DNA of 64,000 nt from Chelativorans sp. AA-79. GTDB lineage: Bacteria > Pseudomonadota > Alphaproteobacteria > Rhizobiales > Rhizobiaceae. Shown here piece after piece: positions 45,119-53,927 of the stretch (positions are counted from its first letter, which is position 1; every line of letters begins with the position of its first letter). Below the pieces are notes generated by a model. It did no database searches and was not told the origin of the DNA. It was given only the letters and a program-made list of their open reading frames with translations. The translations under genes were made by a program, and so were the position numbers. The stretch lies in NCBI RefSeq assembly GCF_029457495.1, contig NZ_CP120361.1:4108001-4172000 (forward strand), in the 5' to 3' direction.

Positions 45119-46135
45119 TCAGAGCCGGCCGCGGGCGCGCTGGCGATAGACGTCCAGCACGACGGCGGTGACGATGATGATGCCCATGATGATCTCCTGA
45201 TAATAGGCGCTCACCCGGATAAAGGTGAAGCCGGAGATGATCAGGCCGAAAATGACCATGCCGAGCGTGGTGCCGATGATGGAGCCGCGACCGCCGGTGA
45301 GCGACGTGCCGCCGATGACCGTCATGGCGATGGCCTGCAATTCATACATGAAGCCCATGCCGCCCTGCGCCGTCTGGCCGCGGGCGGACAGCACGATGCC
45401 GGCAAGCCCGGCAAGACCGCCCGCAATGGCATAGACCAGCATCAGGTGCCGCTCGACATTGATGCCGGAGACGCGGGCGGCCTGCTCGTTGGAGCCGATG
45501 GCATAGGTGCGTCGGCCATAGAGCGTGTAGTTGAGGAGCACGTGGAAGAGGATGGCCACGCCGATGAAGATGAAGACCGGCATCATGCCTTGGCCGATCG
45601 CCGCATAGCTTTCCGTCGGGAAGGAGACGGGCTGGCCGCGCGTATACCAATTGGCGATGCCGCGCGCCGTCACCATCATGCCGAGCGTGGCGATGAAAGG
45701 CGGTATCTTTGTCAGGGCTATCAGCAAGCCGTTCGTGAGCCCGGCCAGGAGCCCGACGCCCAGGCCGATCGCCACCGGCACGACGACCGGAAGATCGGTA
45801 AGCGAAGGGTAGACGGCGCGGGTGTTGGAGGAAACCTGCGCGAAGCTCATGGCGATGAAGGCCGTCATCGCCAGCACCGAGCCCGACGAAAGGTCGATGC
45901 CGCCGGTGATGATCACCTGCGTGACGCCGATGGCGATGATGCCGACGACCGAGACCTGCAGGATGATGATGTTGATGCGCTGCAGGTTGAACAGAAAACT
46001 GTCGCCGCGCACGAACCAGCCGAGCAGTTCGAAGACGGCCGCGATGATGACGAGGCCGATGAACACGTTGAACTCGGGCGGGAGCGCCCGGCGCCTGGTT
46101 TCCCCCGCCATGGTGGTCGTCGTTGTCGTCGTCAT
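45119..46135 (-). CDS. Sugar/cyclitol ABC transporter permease (RbsC/FrcC type)
   Basis: A 338-residue membrane protein with about 8-10 hydrophobic segments. The N-terminus is a poly-Thr stretch ([11 protein letters not shown]). Family motifs are [33 protein letters not shown] and [23 protein letters not shown] precedes the start. It lies between the binding-protein and ATPase genes. Confidence 0.93.
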   Translation of the reverse strand: MTTTTTTTMAGETRRRALPPEFNVFIGLVIIAAVFELLGWFVRGDSFLFNLQRINIIILQVSVVGIIAIGVTQVIITGGIDLSSGSVLAMTAFIAMSFAQVSSNTRAVYPSLTDLPVVVPVAIGLGVGLLAGLTNGLLIALTKIPPFIATLGMMVTARGIANWYTRGQPVSFPTESYAAIGQGMMPVFIFIGVAILFHVLLNYTLYGRRTYAIGSNEQAARVSGINVERHLMLVYAIAGGLAGLAGIVLSARGQTAQGGMGFMYELQAIAMTVIGGTSLTGGRGSIIGTTLGMVIFGLIISGFTFIRVSAYYQEIIMGIIIVTAVVLDVYRQRARGRL

Positions 46136-46254
46136 TCATGCCTCCCAGAGCACGTCCGTTCCTGCCGGGGCAAGCCTGTCCCCGGGCGACATCGCTCTCC
46201 CCCGCACCGCATCCGGCGAAGCGCGGGACTTTCTCTGCTCGCGAGCCGAGGAGA

Positions 46255-46273
46255 CGGGGCGGCAGGCGCCCCG
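46255..46273 (-). other. GC hairpin between binding-protein and permease genes
   Basis: A 7-bp perfect stem (CGGGGCG / CGCCCCG, five-base loop) lies just after the binding-protein stop codon (46287) on the minus strand. No T run follows. It is in the same position as the hairpins in the TAXI and RbsB-type operons of this window and may stabilise the binding-protein message. The rest of the 151-bp gap holds nothing I recognise. Confidence 0.5.
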
Positions 46274-46286
46274 CCGAACCGCCAGG

Positions 46287-47225
46287 TCAGTTCTGGCCCA
46301 TATACTGGTCGATGTTCTCCGGCGTCACGAGTTCGAAGGGCACCCAGACGGCGTTGCCGAGCTTTTCGCCCTCGGCGAGTTTCAGCGCCGCGTCCACGGC
46401 CCCGCTCCCCTGCGCCGCGGCGTTCTGGAACACGGTGACGTCGAGATCGCCCGCCTTCATGGCCGCGAGCGCATCGGCGGTGGCGTCCACGCCGCCGACG
46501 ATCACCTCGTCCATGGACATGCCGGCGGCCTTCATGGCCTGGATGGCGCCCAGCGCCATCTCGTCATTGTTGGAGATGACCGCGTCGAACTCCACGCCAG
46601 CCGACAGCCAGTTGTTCATGAGATCGGTTGCCTCGGTGCGATACCAGTTGGCGGTCTGCTCCTCGACGATGTTCATGAAGGAGCATTCCTCCGTGGCGAT
46701 CACGTCGTGGATGTCCTGCGTGCGCTGGCGGGCGGCCTGATTGTTGAGCTGGCCCATGAGCACGACGATATCGGCGCCGTCGCCCTTGCCCTGCTCCTTC
46801 AACAGCCGGCAGACCTCCTTGGTCTCGAGCGTGCCGGAATCGACCTCGTTCGAGCCGACGAAGGTCTGGTTTTCGGGCAGGCTGTCGAGATTGGACGGCA
46901 TGCGATTGACATAGACCAGCGGGATGCCCGCTTCCGCTGCCAACTGCGACTGGGCGGCGGTGGCGTCGGTGTCGACCGGGTTGACGATGATCGCATCCAC
47001 GCCCGAGGCAATGAAGTTCTGGATCTGGCTCAGCTGCCGGTTGGGGTCCTTCTCCGCCACCTCGATCTGCACTTCGACGCCCTGCTCCTTGGCGTAGTCG
47101 GCGATGCCGTTGCGCAGAACGGTCAGGAAGTTGTCGAGCTCCGACATGGTGACGCCGACGGTCTGCGCGAATGCCGACGTCGACATCAGCACCGAAAGGG
47201 CTGCGCCCAGAACAAGCTTTTTCAT
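46287..47225 (-). CDS. Sugar/cyclitol ABC transporter substrate-binding protein (RbsB/MocB type)
   Basis: A 312-residue periplasmic receptor. ATG 47225 has GGAGGAGCAA upstream and gives a signal peptide (residues 1-20, [20 protein letters not shown]). The mature part has [39 protein letters not shown] and [17 protein letters not shown], typical of periplasmic_4 sugar-binding proteins, the class that includes inositol-binding IbpA and rhizopine-binding MocB. With idhA in the same operon it most likely binds inositol or a methylated/aminated inositol. Confidence 0.9.
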   Translation of the reverse strand: MKKLVLGAALSVLMSTSAFAQTVGVTMSELDNFLTVLRNGIADYAKEQGVEVQIEVAEKDPNRQLSQIQNFIASGVDAIIVNPVDTDATAAQSQLAAEAGIPLVYVNRMPSNLDSLPENQTFVGSNEVDSGTLETKEVCRLLKEQGKGDGADIVVLMGQLNNQAARQRTQDIHDVIATEECSFMNIVEEQTANWYRTEATDLMNNWLSAGVEFDAVISNNDEMALGAIQAMKAAGMSMDEVIVGGVDATADALAAMKAGDLDVTVFQNAAAQGSGAVDAALKLAEGEKLGNAVWVPFELVTPENIDQYMGQN

Positions 47226-47378
47226 CCGATTGCTCCTCCACAGGGTGGGTGTCCGGCTGCACCCTTTTTTGACCGGAAATCCCGCTAGGGAATTCGTTGG
47301 ACCTGCCGGCGCCGCTCCCGATCGCCCCATATGGCGTCACTCCAAAATGGAATGCAGCCACCATTCAAAGTCCAATAT

Positions 47379-47392
47379 GAAATATCTATTCC
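47379..47392. promoter_or_regulatory. Degenerate IolR-type site before the transporter operon
   Basis: GAAA-TATCTA-TTCC differs from GGAA-N6-TTCC at one position. Neighbouring AATGGAATGC (47346-47355) and CTATTCCATTTCC (47413-47425) repeat the half-site. The 206-bp gap 47226-47431 lies between the iolI-like gene and the binding-protein gene and would hold the latter's promoter. Confidence 0.45.
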
Positions 47393-47431
47393 ATTTTCTT
47401 CCGCGTCGTCAAGGCTATTCCATTTCCTCGT

Positions 47432-48265
47432 TCATGCCGCGTGGCGGCGGCTGCGTTCGGTGATGTACGCCATGCTGCGCGCCAGCGCCGAGCCGATATC
47501 GGGCAGGCGGTGGACGGTCTCGGAGAAGGGCTCGAAGGAAAGCGGCCCGCAATAGCCTGCCTCCAGAAGGGCTGCAATCTGACCGATGTTGTCGAGCCGG
47601 TCCTGTTCGTCCACCAGCACCCGGTGCGCGTCCCGCATTTCGGCAATGCCCATCGCGGCCTCCGTGACGCCGGAGATGTGCACGAGACCGGTGTGTTGCG
47701 GGTAGAGGCTCGCCTCGCCGGCCAGGCAATGGTGGAAGGTATCGTGAACGACCCTGAAGGTGCCCTTCATGTCCAGCGCCTCGATCGCCTCCACGGCTTC
47801 GGATTTAAGACGCAGCGAGCAGGTCTCGAACCCGAGCGGCTCGACCAGGCCCAGGATACCCGCTTGCTCCAGGATGGGGCGCAGGCCCTTCAGCGCGATG
47901 CGCAGGTTTGCCTGGCGTTCGCCGTTGGCGCGGCCGGAGCCGTCATTGGTTGGCACGAGCACGAGGGCTTCTGCGCCGCAATCGCGCGCATAGGCGATCA
48001 GCGCGCGCGCTTCCTCCTCCCGCGCCGCGTTCCAATCGTTGAAACGCTGCAGAGCGTTAATGGAGAGGATGCGCAGGCCGCGTTCGCCGGCCGCGCGTGC
48101 GCTCGCCGCAGGCGGCGTGCCATCCGCGATCGCGTTGCCGGCGAGATCGTTGCGGATCTCCACCCCGGAAACGCCGAGCGCGCGGGCGAGATCGAAAAAC
48201 TCGGAAACAGACAAGCCGGGCGCGCACATGTGGTTGAGCGCGAATTCCGGGGCGACTGCCGTCAT
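47432..48265 (-). CDS. iolI: TIM-barrel isomerase, IolI/MocC-like
   Basis: A 277-residue AP-endonuclease 2-type TIM barrel. IolI interconverts 2-keto-myo-inositol and 1-keto-D-chiro-inositol. The sequence follows the Bacillus IolI order: GVEIRNDL, LSINALQRFNDW, ALVLVPTNDG, the metal-binding Glu in LVEPLGFETCS, HDTFHHCLAGE and a final LSFEPFSETVH. The rhizopine gene mocC encodes a related protein, so this could act on another keto-inositol. ATG 48265 is preferred (GGAG eight bases upstream); the frame is open to 48382. Confidence 0.75.
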   Translation of the reverse strand: MTAVAPEFALNHMCAPGLSVSEFFDLARALGVSGVEIRNDLAGNAIADGTPPAASARAAGERGLRILSINALQRFNDWNAAREEEARALIAYARDCGAEALVLVPTNDGSGRANGERQANLRIALKGLRPILEQAGILGLVEPLGFETCSLRLKSEAVEAIEALDMKGTFRVVHDTFHHCLAGEASLYPQHTGLVHISGVTEAAMGIAEMRDAHRVLVDEQDRLDNIGQIAALLEAGYCGPLSFEPFSETVHRLPDIGSALARSMAYITERSRRHAA

Positions 48266-48393
48266 GGCCCACTCCATTTGATGATCGAACCGGAAGAGGA
48301 TGGACAGGGGGCCGAGGCCGGTCAACGCGTTCCTGCGAGGAAATCCATCATTGTTGATAGATTCGTTCAACCGACCTCTCATGTCCCATCAAG

Positions 48394-49425
48394 CTAAAGG
48401 CTCTCCGGCACATGGAGCGAGAGAGGCAGAAAGAGTTGGCCCGGGGTCTCGGACGGCCCCGCCCGGACGGTGCCGACCATGAGGTCGATGAGGGCGCGGC
48501 AGAGGGAGGGCAGCGGCGTGACGATGGTAGCCGTGATGATGTGGTCCTGCAGTGCCGCGCTGGAATCGGGAGTCAGTTCGTTGACCACGACCGAAGGCAG
48601 AGGAACGGGCCGTTCCTCCCTGAGGGCGGTGATCGCGCCTTCCATGCCGCCTCCCGCCACATAGAAGCCGGCGATGTCGGGATGCCGGTCGAGCAGGTTC
48701 AGCGTCGCCTCGTGGGTGACCTGCCGCGTCTCGAGGTTGACCAGGGTCTCCAGGATCTCGAACCGTGGCGCATATTCGCGGAAATAGCTGCGGAAGCCGG
48801 TTTCCCGCAATTCGTGCCCGTGCCAGCGGTGGCTGCCCACGAAAATCGCTACCTTGCCGGGGCGCGGTGCCGTGCGCGAGATGAGCCAGGCGGCGGTGCG
48901 CCCTACTTTCAAATTGTTGAGGCCGAGATAGCTTTCGCGCACGCCTTGGGCGAAATCGGAGAGCAGGGAGAAGACCGGCTTGCCCTCGACCTTCAGATCC
49001 TGAACCACCTGGGTCACCATGTGGTGGTCGAGGCTGGTGGCGGCGACGGCCTGCGCCCTGCGAGCAAGCGACTGAAGCCGCTCCGCCACCTCAGCGGGAG
49101 ATTGCGTCTTCACGAATTCGATCTCGGCGCGCACGCGCACGCCGGCGGTCGCGTCCGCCGCTTCCCTGATGGCCTTGGCGAAGGCCTGATAGAAGGGCTG
49201 CCCCTCCTTCTGCAGAAGGAAGGCCAAATCCATCTTCGGCAGGTCGGCGGTGATGCGCTGGTGGATCAGGGCAGCCGCATGGTAGCCGATCTCGCTCGCC
49301 GCCTGGTAGACGCGCCGCGCGGTCTCCTCGCGCACGGGATGACGGCCGTTCAGCACGCGATCGACGGTGGCGACGCTCACGCCCGCTTTTCGCGCCAGAT
49401 CGGCGATGGTCGGTCGCCTGCCCAT
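48394..49425 (-). CDS. LacI-family transcriptional regulator
   Basis: A 343-residue regulator: the LacI HTH is at residues about 5-55 (TIADLARKAGVSVATVDRVL), followed by a periplasmic-binding-protein-like sensor domain (from about 65) with VAIFVGSHRWHGHELRETGF and IAGFYVAGGGMEGAI. It would sense a free sugar or cyclitol rather than a phosphosugar. It is upstream of the iolI-like gene on the same strand and divergent from the mocD-like operon, so it is the candidate regulator of both. Confidence 0.92.
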   Translation of the reverse strand: MGRRPTIADLARKAGVSVATVDRVLNGRHPVREETARRVYQAASEIGYHAAALIHQRITADLPKMDLAFLLQKEGQPFYQAFAKAIREAADATAGVRVRAEIEFVKTQSPAEVAERLQSLARRAQAVAATSLDHHMVTQVVQDLKVEGKPVFSLLSDFAQGVRESYLGLNNLKVGRTAAWLISRTAPRPGKVAIFVGSHRWHGHELRETGFRSYFREYAPRFEILETLVNLETRQVTHEATLNLLDRHPDIAGFYVAGGGMEGAITALREERPVPLPSVVVNELTPDSSAALQDHIITATIVTPLPSLCRALIDLMVGTVRAGPSETPGQLFLPLSLHVPESL

Positions 49426-49559
49426 CCGACCCCTCCTTGAGAGAATACTTTCATATCTTCAAATCATATTCTGATATGGAATGATAGAAAAAATTGCATC
49501 CCGCTTGAGCATCGCTCACGCCACGACATAAACTCCCGCGCAATCGCAGGAGGAGACGT
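49426..49559. promoter_or_regulatory. Divergent control region of LacI regulator and mocD-like operon
   Basis: An AT-rich 134-bp gap. CATATC (49452-49457) and GATATG (49473-49478) form an inverted repeat around a 15-bp AT-rich centre, a plausible LacI-family site. A weak promoter-like pair TTGAGC (49505-49510) and CATAAA (49527-49532) faces the mocD-like gene, whose ATG follows AGGAGGAG. Confidence 0.4.
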
Positions 49560-50645
49560 ATGGGCAAGCGCGACTACAGCCTGGTCGGACCCGACGCACG
49601 GCGCGCGGTGGAAACCGGCCTCGCCTCGGCCGAATGGTACCACACGGACATCTCCCGCAAGGAGATGAAGGCACTGATGCAGCGCAGTGACGGGCCTGCC
49701 ATCCGGGACACCGCCATCTGGCTGGGCGCGATGGTGGTGCTCGCCGGCGCCGCCGTTTGGCTGTGGCCGTCCGCCTGGTCCATCCCCTTCTTCCTCGCCT
49801 ATGGCGTCCTCTACGGATCAGCGGGAGATTCGCGCTGGCACGAGTGCGGCCACGGCACCGCGTTCAAGACACGCTGGATGAACGACGCCGTCTACCAGGT
49901 CGCCTCCTTCATGATGATGCGCAATCCGGTGACCTGGCGGTGGAGCCACGCTCGGCACCACACGGACACGATCATCGTCGGGCGGGACCCCGAGATCGCA
50001 GTGATGCGGCCGCCGGACCTCACGCGCCTGGTGCTCAATTTTTTCGGCATCATCGACGTCTGGCACGCGATCATCGACATGGCCCGCAATGCCGCCGGCG
50101 TCCTCAGCGCCGAGGAGAAGACCTTTATTCCCGAGCAGGAGCAGCCGAAAGTCGTGCGTGTCGCCCGCATCTGGGTGGCGATCTATGCCGCCACCACCGC
50201 CGCTGCGATCTATATGGGCTCGGTCCTGCCGTTACTGCTGATCGGAGGCCCGCGCCTCTACGGTGCCTGGCACCATGTGATGACGGGCCTGCTGCAGCAT
50301 GGCGGGCTGGCCGACAACGTGACCGACCACCGGCTCAACAGCCGGACGGTCTATATGAACCCCGTCAGCCGCTTCATTTACTGGAACATGAACTACCATG
50401 TGGAGCATCACATGTTTCCGATGGTGCCTTATCACGCGCTGCCGAGGCTGCACGAGATGATCAAGCACGACCTGCCGGCGCCGAACCGGTCCATTCTCGA
50501 TGGCTACCGAGAGATGGTCCCGGCGTTCCTGCGGCAGCTCCGTTACGAGGACTACTTCCTCAAGCGCGAACTGCCGTCGACGGCCAAGCCATACCGCGCC
50601 GAGTTTCACGACCTGGCCGCGCCGGTCGCGGCGGCGGCGGAATAG
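49560..50645 (+). CDS. MocD-like membrane di-iron hydroxylase (fatty acid desaturase family)
   Basis: A 361-residue membrane protein with the three histidine boxes of di-iron desaturases/hydroxylases: HECGH (94-98), HARHH (130-134) and HVEHH (280-284), plus His238-His239. Hydrophobic segments are near 51-85, 155-175 and 205-230. It is followed by a Rieske ferredoxin and a ferredoxin reductase, giving a three-component oxygenase like MocDEF of rhizopine catabolism, thought to remove the O-methyl group of 3-O-methyl-scyllo-inosamine. It sits against an inositol locus, so oxidative O-demethylation of a methyl-inositol is the favoured role; a lipid or other substrate cannot be excluded. Confidence 0.8.
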   Translation: MGKRDYSLVGPDARRAVETGLASAEWYHTDISRKEMKALMQRSDGPAIRDTAIWLGAMVVLAGAAVWLWPSAWSIPFFLAYGVLYGSAGDSRWHECGHGTAFKTRWMNDAVYQVASFMMMRNPVTWRWSHARHHTDTIIVGRDPEIAVMRPPDLTRLVLNFFGIIDVWHAIIDMARNAAGVLSAEEKTFIPEQEQPKVVRVARIWVAIYAATTAAAIYMGSVLPLLLIGGPRLYGAWHHVMTGLLQHGGLADNVTDHRLNSRTVYMNPVSRFIYWNMNYHVEHHMFPMVPYHALPRLHEMIKHDLPAPNRSILDGYREMVPAFLRQLRYEDYFLKRELPSTAKPYRAEFHDLAAPVAAAAE

Positions 50646-50669
50646 AACAGGGATTCCAGGGAGGTTTCC

Positions 50670-50984
50670 ATGCCCCAATGGGTGGACGCATGCGCCGTTG
50701 ACGACGTGGAGGAAGAGGACCTGATCCGCTTCGATCACAGCGGCCGGACTTTCGCCATCTACCGCAGCCCGGACGACGAGTTCTACGCAACGGACGGGCT
50801 TTGCACGCACGAGCATGTGCATCTGGCCGACGGTCTGGTGATGGACCACATCATCGAATGCCCCAAGCACAATGGCCGCTTCGACTACCGCACCGGCGAG
50901 GCCAAGGGCGCGCCGGCCTGCGTCAATCTGAAGACCTATCCGGTCAAGGTTGAGGACGGCCGGGTCCTTATCGCCGTCGAATGA
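50670..50984 (+). CDS. mocE: MocE-family Rieske-type [2Fe-2S] ferredoxin
   Basis: A 104-residue Rieske protein. The cluster ligands are Cys45-x-His47 and Cys64-x2-His67 (GLCTHEHVHLADG and IECPKHNGRFD). It would carry electrons from the reductase encoded next to the di-iron hydroxylase encoded before it. GGGAGG stands before ATG 50670, and its stop overlaps the reductase start (ATGA). Confidence 0.9.
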   Translation: MPQWVDACAVDDVEEEDLIRFDHSGRTFAIYRSPDDEFYATDGLCTHEHVHLADGLVMDHIIECPKHNGRFDYRTGEAKGAPACVNLKTYPVKVEDGRVLIAVE

Positions 50985-52186
50985 CGACCGCAGGCGACAT
51001 CGTCATCATCGGCGCGGGCGAGTGTGGCGTGCGTGCGGCTTTCACCCTTCGCGAAGCAAGTTTCGACGGCGGCATCGTCCTGGTGGGTGAGGAGCCGCAT
51101 CTGCCCTATGAGCGCCCGCCCCTTTCCAAGAACAGCCCGGTCTGCGCGAAGCCGATCGCCGAGGAATCGCGCTTTGCCGAGTCCGGCATCGAGCTTCTGC
51201 GCGGGCGACAGGCCGAAAACATCGACCGCGCGACAAGAACCGTGCGCCTGTCTGATGGGGAGCAGCTTGCCTATGACAAGCTCCTGATCGCGACCGGCGC
51301 CCGCGCACGCCGCTTTCCGGGGATGGAAGCGGCCCTCACCTTGCGCAGTGTAGACGATGCTCACGCCATCCTCGGCTTGCTGCAGCCCGGCATCCGGCTC
51401 ACCGTCATCGGCGGCGGCTTCATCGGCCTGGAGCTTGCCGCCACCGCGCGCAGGATCGGCGCGGAGGTGATCGTGATCGAGGCGGCGGATCGCATGATGG
51501 CGCGTATCATGCCAGCGGAGATCGCAGCCGCCGTGGCGGAGCGGCACCAGGCGGAGGGCGTGGAAGCCATCCTGGGCGTGCCGGTCGCCAGCGTGACCGA
51601 AAGGACGGTGCGCCTCGCCGATGGCCGGCTCATGGAGGGCGATCTCGTCGTGGCCGGGGTGGGCGCGGAGCCGGAGACGCGGCTTGCGGCGTCGGCAGGG
51701 CTTGCAACGGCCGACGGCATCATCGTCGACGAGCGGTTCGCAACCGGCGATCCCGACATTTTCGCCGCCGGCGACTGCTGCTCCTTTCCCTATGATGGAT
51801 CGCTGGTGCGCCTCGAGAGCTGGCGCGCAGCGCAGGATCAGGGTGCGCATGCCGCCCGCGCGATGCTGGGGGAAACGGCGCCCTACGCCCGTGTGCCATG
51901 GTTCTGGTCGGATCAATATGATCTCACGCTCCAGGTGGCGGGTCTGCCGAGGCCGATGCTGCCCGCCATCCGCCGTAATGTCGGTGACCGCACCTTCATC
52001 CTCTTTCAGATCGATGAAACCGGCAGGCTCGTCTCCGCGAGCGGGATCGGGCCGGGCAATGCCGTGGCAAAGGACATCAGGCTGGCTGAGATGATGATCG
52101 AAAGGGGTCTGCGACCGCGCCCCGAGGAACTCAGTGATCCGGCGGTCAATCTGAAGGCGGTGCTCAAGGGAGTGGCAACGGCATGA
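50981..52186 (+). CDS. FAD-dependent ferredoxin reductase (MocF-like)
   Basis: A 401-residue pyridine nucleotide-disulfide-type oxidoreductase of the ferredoxin/rubredoxin reductase group. FAD-binding GAGECGVRAAFTLRE is at residues about 10-24, the NAD(P)H-binding loop VIGGGFIGLELAATARRIGA at about 141-160, and the second FAD motif IFAAGDCCSFPY near 262. A reductase C-terminal domain follows. It should reduce the MocE-type ferredoxin. ATGA overlaps link it to genes on both sides. Confidence 0.9.
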   Translation: MTTAGDIVIIGAGECGVRAAFTLREASFDGGIVLVGEEPHLPYERPPLSKNSPVCAKPIAEESRFAESGIELLRGRQAENIDRATRTVRLSDGEQLAYDKLLIATGARARRFPGMEAALTLRSVDDAHAILGLLQPGIRLTVIGGGFIGLELAATARRIGAEVIVIEAADRMMARIMPAEIAAAVAERHQAEGVEAILGVPVASVTERTVRLADGRLMEGDLVVAGVGAEPETRLAASAGLATADGIIVDERFATGDPDIFAAGDCCSFPYDGSLVRLESWRAAQDQGAHAARAMLGETAPYARVPWFWSDQYDLTLQVAGLPRPMLPAIRRNVGDRTFILFQIDETGRLVSASGIGPGNAVAKDIRLAEMMIERGLRPRPEELSDPAVNLKAVLKGVATA

Positions 52187-52995
52187 AGAAGACGGGCAGG
52201 ATGACGGTGGCGGATCTCCTGGAACTCAGGGGCAAGCGGCAGCTTGCCATGCTGCGCGTGGAGACACTGGAGGAAGCAGAGGCCGCCGAGCGCGCAGGCA
52301 TCCACATGGTCTCCGTTCCGCCCCACCTAATGCTCAAACCCGCCTTCCGTGATGCCGCCCCTTCGGTGTTCGCCATTCCCGGCGCCGATTTCTTCGAGAT
52401 CGGCACCACGGAGGATTTCGTCCGCTGGGCCTTCGGGCTCTACAAGGCCGGCGCGGACGCGGTCTACTGCTCGGCGAGCCTTCACACCATCCGCCGGCTG
52501 GCGGACGAGGGTATTCCCGTCTGCGGCCATGCAGGGCTTATCCCCGCCAAGGCCACATGGACCGGCGGCTTCAGGGCTGTCGGCAAGACGCTGGAGACGG
52601 CCCAGCTCGTCTGGCGGCAGGTGAGGAAACTGGAGGAGGCCGGCGCCTTCGCGGCGGAGATCGAGGTGGTTCCGGAGGGGATCGCGACCGAGATATCCCG
52701 CCGCACGTCCCTCTTCATGATCTCCATGGGCTCTGGCGCGGGCTGCGACGCGCAATATCTCTTTTCGGAGGACGTGTTGGGGGCGAACACCGGCCATATA
52801 CCGCGCCACGCCAAGACCTATCGCAACTTCGCTGCCGAGTATGCCCGTCTCCAGGAGGAACGCATCGGCGCGTATCGCGAATTTGCCGAAGATGTCCGCA
52901 GGGGAGCCTATCCGGAAGCCCGCCACGGCGTAGCCGCGGGCGAACAGCTGCTTTCGCAGTTCCGCCATTGGCTTGACGATCAGCAGGCTGTATGA
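52183..52995 (+). CDS. PanB-like (ketopantoate hydroxymethyltransferase fold) protein lacking metal ligands
   Basis: A 270-residue TIM-barrel protein recognisable as PanB-related from VCGHAGL (113-119), Glu161 in EIEVVPEGIA (matching the catalytic Glu of PanB), GSGAGCDAQ and GHIPRHAKTY. The PanB magnesium ligands are not conserved: VGDSLG is replaced around residues 43-46 by VSVP and the later IEGG by CSAS (96-99). It is therefore unlikely to make ketopantoate; a folate- or formaldehyde-linked one-carbon reaction is suggested by its place between a demethylase-type oxygenase and PurU, but this is inference. Confidence 0.7.
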   Translation: MKKTGRMTVADLLELRGKRQLAMLRVETLEEAEAAERAGIHMVSVPPHLMLKPAFRDAAPSVFAIPGADFFEIGTTEDFVRWAFGLYKAGADAVYCSASLHTIRRLADEGIPVCGHAGLIPAKATWTGGFRAVGKTLETAQLVWRQVRKLEEAGAFAAEIEVVPEGIATEISRRTSLFMISMGSGAGCDAQYLFSEDVLGANTGHIPRHAKTYRNFAAEYARLQEERIGAYREFAEDVRRGAYPEARHGVAAGEQLLSQFRHWLDDQQAV

Positions 52996-53055
52996 ACTCT
53001 GGCCTGTTGGATGCATTCACCCCGATGGTGGCCCGAGGACAGCTGGAAACCGACC

Positions 53056-53916
53056 ATGACCGAGAAGACCTTCGACATCAATCTTTCCTGCGAGGACCGG
53101 CCGGGGATCGTTGCCGCGGTGACGACGGAGCTCGCCGCGCTCGGCGCCAACATCGCGGAGTCCAACCAGTTCTGGGACCGGCAGACCAACCGCTTCTTCA
53201 TGCGGATCTCCTTTGCCGTACCCGACGAGGTCGACCGTGACGCCATCACCCGCGCGCTGGAGCCGGCCGTCGCCCGCTTCGACATGAAGACCGCGCTCGC
53301 GGACCGTTCGCGCCGGCCCAAGATCATCATCATGGTCTCGAAGTTCGACCACGCGCTGCTCCACCTCCTCTACCAGATCCGCGTCGGCTGGCTCGATGCG
53401 GAAGTCGCCGCCATCGTTTCGAACCACGAGGATTCGCGGAAGACGGCGGAAGCCGAGGGTATCCCCTACCACTGCTGGCCGGTCACGAGGGAGAACAAGG
53501 CCGAGCAGGAGGAAAAGCTGCTGGCGCTCTTTCGCGAGACCGGCGCCGACCTCGTCATCCTGGCGCGCTACATGCAGGTGCTGTCGGACCAGCTTTCAAA
53601 GCGGCTCTACGGCAAGGTCATCAATATCCATCACTCGTTCCTGCCGAGCTTCAAGGGCGCCAAGCCCTATCATCAGGCGCATGAGCGCGGCGTGAAGCTC
53701 ATCGGCGCCACGGCACATTATGTGACGCCGGACCTCGACGAGGGGCCGATCATCGAGCAGGAGACGGAGCGCGTCAGCCACGCGATGAGCGCCGACGATT
53801 TCGTGGCGGCGGGCCGTGATATCGAAAGCCGGGTGCTTGCGCGGGCCGTCAAGCTGCATCTTGAAAGCCGCGTGATGCTCAACGGACTCAAGACCGTGGT
53901 GTTCTCCAAGGGGTGA
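53056..53916 (+). CDS. purU: Formyltetrahydrofolate deformylase PurU
   Basis: A 286-residue enzyme that hydrolyses 10-formyl-tetrahydrofolate to formate and tetrahydrofolate. An N-terminal ACT domain (residues about 5-85, CEDRPGIVAAVTTELAALGA) is followed by the formyltransferase-like domain with RYMQVLSDQL, the catalytic NIHHSFLPSFKGAKPYHQA and TAHYVTPDLDEGPIIEQE (Asp-containing). ATG 53056 starts the ACT domain; the frame opens at 53011. Position at the end of the mocDEF-like operon fits disposal of a methyl group released as formaldehyde and captured on folate. Confidence 0.93.
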   Translation: MTEKTFDINLSCEDRPGIVAAVTTELAALGANIAESNQFWDRQTNRFFMRISFAVPDEVDRDAITRALEPAVARFDMKTALADRSRRPKIIIMVSKFDHALLHLLYQIRVGWLDAEVAAIVSNHEDSRKTAEAEGIPYHCWPVTRENKAEQEEKLLALFRETGADLVILARYMQVLSDQLSKRLYGKVINIHHSFLPSFKGAKPYHQAHERGVKLIGATAHYVTPDLDEGPIIEQETERVSHAMSADDFVAAGRDIESRVLARAVKLHLESRVMLNGLKTVVFSKG

Positions 53917-53927
53917 GGGATCTACCC

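Noticed and set aside
47226..49559. Gene set as an authentic rhizopine (moc) locus with mocA, mocB, mocC and mocR
   Set aside because: Individual proteins are of the same families, but no MocR-type aminotransferase-regulator is seen and sequence identity to the true moc genes cannot be measured here; only a MocDEF-like module is claimed.
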